Part shown: piece after piece, positions 21,427 through 31,500 of the stretch
Layout: each line of letters opens with the position of its first letter
How positions within the stretch are numbered: the first letter of the stretch is position 1
From: Symsagittifera roscoffensis
Taxonomy: Eukaryota; Xenacoelomorpha; Acoela; Convolutidae
Reading direction: 5' to 3'
Assembly: GCF_963678635.1 (NCBI RefSeq)
Contig: NC_087062.1
Span: 10,524,670 to 10,588,669, forward strand
Length of the DNA stretch: 64,000 nt
Made by a program: the position numbers and the translations under genes
The notes under the pieces: model-generated
The model's input: only the letters and a program-made list of their open reading frames with translations
Told to the model about the DNA's origin: nothing
Databases searched by the model: none

Positions 21427-24400
21427 GCGGATTTAGGGGGGGGGGGGGGGGCTTTGTACTTTTTGAGAGATCAATTTTTGGCTGACTGACCTTAAAATTT
21501 TTCTAAAGACGCCTTCGGCGCCAATCTATGCTAATTTTGAGGGGGAGCGCGCGCCAAAAAACCGCGATTTTTTGGTCGAATATTTCCAAAAAGTGCCTGA
21601 AAACGCTTTTTTGGACTTTTTCAAAAATTTGCCTGCGGCCCAAAAATTTTGGTCAAATTAGGGTCGTTAAAGTTGTTTGGGAGAGCTTAGAAAATCCATT
21701 TGGTTGAGTTTTTTGGTTGATAACAATTTTGATGGGCGATTTTTCATTTTTGGCCCTATAACGGAGCAGACCCTTTTTGGGCAACAGATACGGATATGCT
21801 GCTTCTACTAGAGTTGGGATAGCGGTCACGAATACCAAGAGCTTGAAACTTATTCAGAAGAATTCCATGGTCGATTTTATCAAAAGTCTCGCTAAAAGCA
21901 AGTTAGACGCTCTACCAGGTCCCTTGTATCGGTGCTTTGTATAAGGAATCAACATAGTCTAGAAGCTGTGTTAGAATTGATCGACCACGTCTTAAATCAT
22001 GCTGAAAATCGGGAATAAGAGGACCTTTCGTAGAGAGCATTAAACAAACACTTTTCCAAACCTTTGGAAGCTATATTGATTAGAGCCACGCTAAATCGTG
22101 AGCGATTTCTGCACTGTAACTGGTTTTTTCTGTCCATCCACCAGCGGATCCACCAGCTGTCCATCCACCAGCCAATCCACCAGCTACCCATCCACCAGCG
22201 GGTCCCCAAGATCAATTTTTGGCTGACGGACCCTAAAATTTTTCTAAGGGCGACTTGGGCGCCAATATATACTGATTTTGAGGGGGAGCGCGCGCCGAAA
22301 AAAAGCGATTTTTTAGTCGAAAATTTCCAAAAAGTGCCTAAAAACGCTTTTTTGGCCTTTTTCAAAAATTTGCCTGCGGCCCAGAAACTTTGGTCAAATT
22401 AGGATCGTTAAAGTTGTTTGGGAGAGCTTAAAAAATCCATTTGGTTGAGTTATTTTGGTTGATAACAATTTTGATGGGTGATTTTTCATTTTTGGCCTTA
22501 TAACGGAGCAGACCCTTTTGGGCAACAGATACGGATATGCTGCTTCTACTAGAGTTGGAATAGTGGCGACGAATACCAAGAGCGTGAACTTATTCAGAAG
22601 AATTCCATGGTCGATTTTATCAAAAGCCTCGCTAAAAGCAAGTTAGACGCTCTACCAGGTCCCTTGTATCGGTGCTTTTTATAAGGAATCAACATAGTCT
22701 AGAAGCTGTGTTAGAATTGATCGACCACGTCTTAAATCATGCTGAAAGTCGGGAATAAGAGAACTTTTCGTAGAGAACATTAAACAAACACTTTTCCAAA
22801 CATTTGGAAGCTATATTGATTAGAGCCACGCTAAATCGTGAGCGATTTCTGCACTGTAACTGGTTTTTTCTGTCCATCCACCAGCGGATCCACCAGCTGT
22901 CCATCCACCAGCCAATCCACCAGCTACCCATCCACCAGCGGGTCCCCGAGATCAATTTTTGGCTGACGGACCCTAAAATTTTTCTAAAGGCGACTTGGGC
23001 GCCAATATATACTGATTTTGAGGGGGAGCGCGCGCCGAAAAAACGCGATTTTTTGGTCGAAAATTTCCAAAAAGTGCTTAAAAACGCTTTTTTGGCCTTT
23101 TTCAAAAAATTGGCCTGCGGCCCAGGAATTTTGGTCAAATTAGGGTCGTTAAAGTTGTTTGGGAGAGCTTAGAAAATCCATTTGGTTTAGTTATTTTGGT
23201 TGATAACAATTTTGATGGGCGATTTTTCATTTTTTGCCTTATAACGGAGCAGACTCTTTTTGGGCAACAGATACGGATATGCTGCTTCTACTAGAGTTGG
23301 GATAGCGGTCACGAATACCAAGAGCTTGAAACTTATTCAGAAGAATTCCATGGTCGATTTTATCAAAAGTCTCGCTAAAAGCAAGTTAGACGCTCTACCA
23401 GGTCCCTTGTATCGGTGCTTTGTATAAGGAATCAACATAGTCTAGAAGCTGTGTTAGAATTGATCGACCACGTCTTAAATCATGCTGAAAATCGGGAATA
23501 AGAGGACCTTTCGTAGAGAGCATTAAACAAACACTTTTCCAAACCTTTGGAAGCTATATTGATTAGAGCCACGCTAAATCGTGAGCGATTTCTGCACTGT
23601 AACTGGTTTTTTTCTGTCCATCCACCAGCGGATCCACCAGCTGTCCATCCACCAGCCAATCCACCAGCTACCCATCCACCAGCGGGTCCCCGAGATCAAT
23701 TTTTGGCTGACGGACCCTAAAATTTTTCTAAAGGCGACTTGGGCGCCAATATATACTGATTTTGAGGGGGAGCGCGCGCCGAAAAAACGCGATTTTTTTG
23801 TCGAAAATTTCCAAAAAGTGCCTAAAAACGCTTTTTTGGCCTTTTTCAAAAATTTGCCTGCGGCCCAGGAATTTTGGTCAAATTAGGGTCAATAAAGTTG
23901 TTGGGAGAGCTTAAAAAATCCATTTGGTTGAGTTATTTTGGTTGATAACAATTTTGATGGGCGATTTTTCATTTTTGGCCTTATAACGGAGCAGACCCTT
24001 TTGGGCAACAGATACGGATATGCTGCTTCTACTAGAGTTGGAATAGCGGCGACGAATACCAAGAGCGTGAACTTATTCAGAAGAATTCCATGGTCGATTT
24101 TATCAAAAGCCTCGCTAAAAGCAAGTTAGACGCTCTACCAGGTCCCTTGTATCGGTGCTTTGTATAAGGAATCAACATAGTCTAGAAGCTGTGTTAGAAT
24201 TGATCGACCACGTCCTAAATCATGCTGAAAGTCGGGAATAAGAGAACTTTTCGTAGAGAACATTAAATAAACACTTTTCCAAACCTTTGGAAGCTATATT
24301 GATTAGAGCCACGCTAAATCGTGAGCGATTTCTGCACTGTAACTGGTTTTTTCTGTCCATCCACCAGCGGATCCACCAGCTGTCCATCCACCAGCGGGTC

Positions 24401-24757
24401 CCCCTTTGTACTATTTTGAGATGTCCATTTTTGGCTTACTGACCCTATAATTTTTCTAAATGGGCCTAAGGCGCCAACATATTTTTATTTTAAGGGGGGA
24501 GCGCGCGTCAAAAAAACCACAATTTTTTTGGTCAAAAATATCCAAAATGTGACTCAAGGCGCCTTTTTTGGCCTATTTTTTCAAAAATTCGCCTGCGGCG
24601 CACAAAATATGATCTAAAAGGTCTTTACAGCGAATTGTTAAAGCTCAGAAAATCAAATTGGTCGACCTAAAAGAAAAAGGTACACAAAATTTTTAAATTT
24701 AATTGAAAAAACCGCCCCCCCCCCTCGACAAAATCCTGGATCCACCCCCTGTGTCCA
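21427..24757. mobile_element. Composite hAT-like element expanded by four ~740-bp tandem units
   Basis: The outer ends, ggcggatttaggggg and atcctggatccacccc, are those of the hAT-like family. Inside, the landmark ggctgacggaccctaaaa recurs at about 21480, 22221, 22961 and 23705 (and diverged at about 24432), spacing 740-744. Each unit has a G-rich gagcgcgcgcc block, a minus-strand reverse-transcriptase fragment and a short tandem of tccatccaccagc. The middle units are nearly identical, which points to recent amplification; the first and last ends are more diverged. Confidence 0.7.
21834..24340 (-). pseudogene. Four copies of a broken non-LTR (LINE) reverse-transcriptase fragment
   Basis: On the - strand each tandem unit (about 21834-22115, 22570-22855, 23325-23605, 24058-24340) reads ASKGLEKCLFNALYE, then after a frameshift LRRGRSILTQLLDYVDSLYKAP, then with stops ETFDKIDHGILLNKFQALGI. 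These match the order of landmarks in jockey/CR1-type reverse transcriptases (SK..EK...N.LY, Q.GFR.GRST.TQLL, FDKVDH..LL.KL..LGI). Only a partial domain is present, with stops and frameshifts shared by all copies, so the fragment was dead before amplification. Confidence 0.65.
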
Positions 24758-25539
24758 TCTAATCATTGGTATCATTCTTTGAATCTGTGCAAAAATAAAT
24801 TAATTCTAAAAAAATTCTGAAAACACCAAAAATTCGGTAAATAAAAGATCGAAATGCTTAAAAATATGTTTTTAATCAGTTTTTAATTAGTAAATACGGA
24901 AAATGCGCGTGGTGATATTGCATGAACTATGAGAAATCGATATTTTGAATAAATATTTATGCTTCGATAATGATGTCTTTCGCACTTTTTGAATTACTAT
25001 TTACATTGTATTTACATTCGAATTCATTGTTAAATTGAGTTTGCGACCGTTTTCTTGTTTGGCAGTTAGCGAAAGATTTCAAGAGTTCATTGTAAACTGC
25101 ATACAATGATTCAGTTGATGAAGACCGAACTTGTCACTGGTTAGTGAACTCCAAATTATTATTTTAAACCGTTTTTTTTTCCAGGATCAGATATTTTCAG
25201 TTCCTACGAATCGCAGAGAATCTATCGAAGGCTATTTAAAACCTGTCTCAGAATTGCCCGTTTTCGTTAGTATAATCAATAACTTTCCGACAGTTTACGT
25301 AGGTTACATAATGTGGCAATCTCAACGCAAAAATCTTTTGCCACTATGCTCAGTGCCTCTCGAAATGGATAAAACTGTGAAAAAATAGCCCTGAAACATT
25401 TTTCATTCGTTATTTTTCTACTTTTTGCAATGTAATCCGATTATGAGCGATTCGAGGACTAAAAATTAAATAATAATAATAATTTATGTTATGCGAATAA
25501 AATATTTATACATATTTTTAAAATTGAGTCTCAATAAAG

Positions 25540-28500
25540 TTACGCGAGTCCTGCTTTATATAAAACATCGTCCATAATAGTGTTGACGGCCGAATTAATC
25601 AAATGAGTCAGCGCTTGGGTATCTGTTGCGCATGTGAAATGATAGAATATCCTCCTTCGTTCATTCTGATTTTTGGACAGGAATTGGTTGCAGAAGAATT
25701 GGCAGCCTGCGTCAAAATCACTACCGCCACTGTAAGAGCTGAAATAAAAGCAAAATGATACAAATCAGTGGCAGATCTTGGATTTTCTCGAGAGGGGGAA
25801 GGCAATTAATATTAATTTGAAGGAAAGTGCACCCAGGGGTGAATTTAAGATTTTCTCGAGTGCGGGTTTTTTTAAAAAAAAATCGTGTCGAACTTTTTTT
25901 TAGGTCGACCAAGCTGATTATCCGAGCACTGCCAGAACATACACTATGAAGGCCTTAATTTGACCATAATTTGTGCCCCGCGGGCAGTTTTTTGAAGAAA
26001 CAGGCCAAAAAAGCAATTTTAGATACTTTTTTTGAACCAATTTTAACCAAAAAATTGCACTTCAACTTTAGGTTTGTCGGTCGAAAAGGGGTGTCATAAG
26101 AGAATGCCAAAGGGGGGAACCCTTTGATTGGTGAGCGGGTCGAATCCCTGAGGGGGGCGGACGTCTAAATCCGTCTCTGAGTGCCCAAAAAAGCTTGTTT
26201 AAAATTTTTTAATAGATTTTTTCATGGCTTGGAGGAAATTTTGAACTCAAAGTAAACGATTCGAAATCGACTCTATTTTGGAGTTTGTAATGAAGTAACA
26301 GTTTCATCCATGCAAACAACTTAGAATATAGAGCAGCAGTATCTTATTTAAAAAAAACGTAATTTAGCACTAAATTCACGAATAGTCTTAAAATAAGTCT
26401 GCTTCAATTAAGTAATGATAGTTTTCGAGATAAATCTTCAGTAGATAAATCTTCAATTAAATTGTCTCAACCTTTAGTAAAAGTGATAAAAATAGATCTG
26501 GAATTGTGTACCTAAAATGGTCTGATATCGGCGATGTCTTGATTTTCTTCTTGAACAAATCTGTCTTGTTCAGAAATAAGACGATGTTTTTGCTCCTGAA
26601 TATTGGCATGTGGATTGTGCTTTCGAACAGAGTTAGACTCTCCTTCATTCTGTTTGTGGGTCGTTTCTGGTCTTCCTGTAATGTCAGGTCGTAATCAGCC
26701 AGAGAGGCTACCCAAATAATGGCAGTGACGTTGTCAAACGCGTGAACCCATTTGCGCCGTTGTGACCTAAATAGATGCATTTTATTTTTATGTTAATTTC
26801 TCTGCAGTCTTTTTTGCACTGCGGTTNNNNNNNNNNNNNNNNNNNNNNNNNNNNNNNNNNNNNNNNNNNNNNNNNNNNNNNNNNNNNNNNNNNNNNNNNN
26901 NNNNNNNNNNNNNNNNNNNNNNNNNNNNNNNNNNNNNNNNNNNNNNNNNNNNNNNNNNNNNNNNNNNNNNNNNNNNNNNNNNNNNNNNNNNNNNNNNNNN
27001 NNNNNNNNNNNNNNNNNNNNNNNNNNAAATTAGGAGATTCAACTTGAAAAAAAAAGGTTTTCGATGGAAGAGATTTGCAATTTACAGATTCTTATAGTTT
27101 TTTTTTCAAATCAATCATCATCACAAAAAATCAACCAAAAAGCATACATAATTGTTTGTCAAATTACTCATGTTATTTAGTAGTCAGCACAGTCAAATTA
27201 TAACCCATTTTTGGTCAAGAAAGTCAAAACATAAGTCGGGTACAGTCAAAGCATAGGTCGAGAAAGGTCAAAACAAACGTCGGGCACAGTTACAACAGGT
27301 CGAGCACAGTCGAACCATAGGTCGAGCACAGTGGAAACATAGGTCGAGTACAATCGAAACATAAATCGAGCACAGTCGAAACACAGGTCGAGCTCAGTCG
27401 AAACATTCGTCGAGCACAGACGAACTACTAGTGGAGCAGATTTTTTTTAAAAAAATTTGGTACCGTTTACAGAAATAAACTGTACCAAACAAAAAAAATT
27501 AACAAACACCAGAGAAATTTTGTAAAAGCGCAACAGAAATCGTCTCAACATCTGAGCTATTTGATGATTTTGAAAACTCTAAATTGTCATATCAAAAATA
27601 AATATTCGGGTCCAAAATTTGAAAAAAAAATTAAACGAGATGTGTTTCCATTGAGAAACCAAAAAAAGCCTTTTAATTAATTTTTTGGGGCAACCGAAGC
27701 CGAAAATAAAGCGAAAATTTTTTTTAGTTGTCGCGACAGTCGAGACTTACCATTTTTGGTCGAGAAAGTCGAAACATATCTATGCAGGGTCAAACAAACA
27801 AACTGCCTAAAAATGTCGGTCGAGCCAGTCGAGAAAGTCGAAACATAATAATTTTTGGTCTAGAAGGTCGAAACATATTTGAACTGGCTCGAAAAAAAAT
27901 CGATTACAAATTTGAACTGGCTCGAAAAAAAAATTAGTCGAGAAAGTCGAAACAGACCAAAATTTGGTCAAGAAATTCGAAAGATACCAAAATTTGGTGT
28001 CGAAACCTATCAATTTTTGGTCGAGAAAACCGAAACATAAATTGATCACCTCAACCAGGATATATGATTTAAAACCTACATTAATTTTATTAACTGGTAC
28101 CTGTTCATTTAAATGTACTAAATATTTAATAATTTCGAGTTTATATTTTGACTACTTTTTTATCATTCTGAAGTTTTTAGGTACACCACTCCATTTGTTG
28201 GCACGTATTCTAGCAATCGAAAAGTCCGATGAGTAGTTTCCATAAACTTGTCCTGTACTTATTTCTATCGATCTAGTGTTTAATGTCATTTTATGTCTTT
28301 ACATGATTTTTTTGTTGTAATCTTCAGCTAAAGGCTTTAAGTCTGTAAGCATATCAAAACTCTTCAGCAAACAAAACTTTGTTATGAACAATTCTGGAGG
28401 ATGTAATTTGGTTTTCAAAAGTAGATCACGACATCGGTCAAACTTTTTTCTTAGGAAGCAATTTTTCAGTGTGGTTCATTAAATTCTAGGTAACCTGGAA

Positions 28501-31500
28501 GGATGCTGCTAAAAGGATTTAATATCCCGCATAGCATTTCTGATGTAGAATTTGTAGTTTAACTGATATATGAATATGTATCTCAAATGTTTGTCTACAT
28601 CGAAATTTCAAAAAAACTCTAAAATACTCAAGTTTCTGATATGGCTGAGTAAATTTAGCCACAAAAGTAGCAGTTATGACCTCTGTCCTCCGACATCGAT
28701 GATTCTGAAGGTGCCCCTGTGTTGTCTGGTGTCCACATCTATCATGACCTCCACCAGCGCCCTCGTCTGGGACCTCTCATTGATGATGTCCTGTGTAGAG
28801 GGCATGTAGGCCATACTAGACAGCTGTCGCACCTTCTCTATGAAGTACTTGGCGTTGTCCATCAGTTGGTACTCGTTTGACCTTTTGTAGCACTCCTGCT
28901 CTCAAATTAAGCTGAGAGTTGCCTTCTATTTTTCATTACAGTGCAAAACTATTAACTCTCGTAACAATGGGGAATCAAGGACACGAAATTTGGTAGCGGC
29001 AGAGTCCCGGATTCCCCACTGCCGCTAATCTTTTGATGTTGGTGACTGTTTTTGCGGTTTTTAAATCTTGTAATTCAGCGAACCTAAATAACATCTTATC
29101 TTTACATCATAGTATTTTGCCCTTTGAATTATATGGAAAATTTATTGTAACTTCAGGTTTTGCTCGAGTGGTTGCTAATTCTTCGGTACTAACTAAAAAT
29201 TAGAGTCCAATTCTCCTCAAATCTTGCTTTTTAATTTAAATTACAAGCCCAGACCACTCTTAATTTTTAGGAAAATATGATTTAAATTGATGACCTCATC
29301 CACAAAAACGCTTTAATCTTAATCGAAAATAACAAGGGCCTCGTAAAAAAAGTCTTTGCTAATGTAAGTTCACGCGAACTTGCCGACAAAATAAGTGGGA
29401 TGTTTAAGATCTAAGAATATGCTAAATAAGTAAACGTTTCGATAGAGCTTATTGTTCCGACTTTCGATACGAAAGTAACGGAATATTTGTGCTCGGGGTG
29501 GGTTTTTTTTTTCTTCAGACAAATTTCGACTTTTTAACTAGCCATTTTTGACGGAATTTTTTTATATCATTCAAAAGGTATTGTTGTCCTGAGCTTAAAT
29601 TTGAAAAGATATTTCACCTGTGATCATTTTTCGGAAAGTTATGAGGGTTTAAAGATTGCCATTTTGACCAATTTGACCAATTTGGGACAATTAACGCGCG
29701 ATATATATTTCGCACTATTAACGCGTGAGCGGAGAATTAATCCGTTTTAAAATCGTTCCAAATTGGTTGAAAGAAGCTTATTTGCCATAATTGATTTGTT
29801 ACACGGAGCGAAATCTATCCTTTTGTACTTTGTATGGCGTGTGGGGGGATGATTTTCATTTAAAAAAATGTCAAATTTTAGAAAAAAAAATTTTCGTTTT
29901 ATTTTATTTCATTTAATTTTTTAATGTTAATACTGCTGCTCCATAAACCTTAAAGGCAGTCGGAACATTCAGGGCTTCGCCCTGATACGAGCAGTCTTGT
30001 TGAAGTTTCTTTGTGATATTTAGCACAAAACTTCTGAAACTGTAAGCTTAATTTTGGTCCTTTCCTTTAAGTTGGGATCTGACCATATTTTTTCTACCGC
30101 ATCCACGATATGGCCTGGGATCTCCGAATTAATCGTTAAGTCATAATTGCTCTGGAACTCGCGGACCATAGCTGCCAAGGGATCTAAATTTCGGTCCTCA
30201 AATTGGATGTTGAGGGTATTCATGGCGTGCAGGATGACAGCTATGGACTTTATGGCGTTTCCTCTGATTATGGGCAGGTGTTGTAGTCTTTCGATGTCAC
30301 TGAACCCGTCTGCGTAGATAATTCGCATCTGTTTCACAACTGTGCTTTTCCCACACTCTCCCGCTCCTGAAAAATATCGACCTACTTTTTTTAATACCAA
30401 TTTCAATCATAAATTAATTTTATTTCAAACCTTTCATTATACTTACAATATACTTCATTATATTTGTATTAGACTTCACTAAATCAAATTTCCAACATAC
30501 AAGTCAGAGATCTTGTTTTGGTCAAAATCTTGCTTAACAAAACTTGAATTTTTTGTCGCCTGATATATGATATATACAATTTCAGCGTATCATTTTGCCC
30601 ATTTGGTCTGCTAGTAACATCTATTCCTGGCACTGCGAATGTCGACGTTTTGAATCCGGCCAGGACCTGTTTTTTTACAATCTTAACAAATTCGGCTTGA
30701 CAGTAATAATTGTCGATCTATAGTTTGGGTTCATATTTGTTCAGCTTAGTCGTCACTGCTCTGACTTTTTTGCAATTTAATCAATTTTTGCTATTATTTG
30801 AAATGATTTTGATGTATGTCTGTAATGGTGCCGGTAATTGAAATGGCAGAAGTTTTAGTTATGTTTCAAAACTTATTCATGATGTTGGATTTTATGAATA
30901 TTGTTAAATCATAGAAGACTTAGTTAAATTTCAAGACTTATTCATGTTATCGGATTTTATGACTATTTTCGGTCTACTTTTTCATTTTCCACTCAGTTAC
31001 AAAAAGAAATGAATAGAACCTTGTAGTAAATTTTATACTTGCCATTATCAAATTACGTGAAAGCATGCTTTTTGTCTGATTGCAAAAATTTTTAAAACAC
31101 TGATTTTTTTTTTCATTTTGCACTATTGATTCCTTCGCCTTGTTTGGATTTTTATGAATCACAAGTGGGTTAGACAAATACTATAAGCCTTTAAAAAACA
31201 TGAATCTTGACGCAATTTTTCTGTTTAGTTTTTTACGCTTGAACACTACTGGAATAAATGCTTTCATTGTCAGATGTTGTGACCGGAAATAGACTTTTCA
31301 AATAAATAGTTTTCGTTACAAAGTTTGTAAAAATGTAGGTTGTTTTTCTTGAACCCAACAATGATTGACAATCCGCCGTCGATTTAATTTTCAGTCGGCC
31401 CTGTGCATGCAATTTTTTTCTAAATTTGAAATTTTCTCAAAAATAATTCCGATTTATTTTTGCCAATTTTGTCCGCTTAAATAACAAAAGTTTTTGCTTC

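Larger units (their letters stand above)
19313..25539. other. Intergenic, convergent RPN2 and G-alpha 3' ends, mostly repeats
   Basis: Starts with the RPN2 3'UTR; AATAAA candidates are at about 19328 and 19903. It then holds a 202-bp tandem pair, a TIR element (20933-21396), the ~3.3-kb tandem element (21427-24757) and AT-rich sequence. A 3'-end-like AATAAA pair at about 25497 and 25533 on the + strand sits against the G-alpha stop. No confidently coding gene is seen. Confidence 0.6.

Noticed and set aside
22064-24129. Repeated + strand ORFs with IHQ repeats and minus ORFs with WWM repeats
   Set aside because: Both are translations of the tccatccaccagc mini-tandem inside the large repeat, not proteins.
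25131-25388. Small + strand ORF with an acceptor-like tttccag and AATAAA signals downstream
   Set aside because: No recognisable protein, no upstream partner exon, AT-rich codons; the AATAAA motifs are common in this genome.
27213-27430. Regular ~23-bp repeats suggesting CRISPR
   Set aside because: Units are contiguous and degenerate with no spacers, in a eukaryotic intron; a minisatellite.
30020-30064. Extending G-alpha exon 2 to the next GT (after AAGCTTACA)
   Set aside because: It would insert six residues into a conserved stretch that otherwise aligns without gaps.
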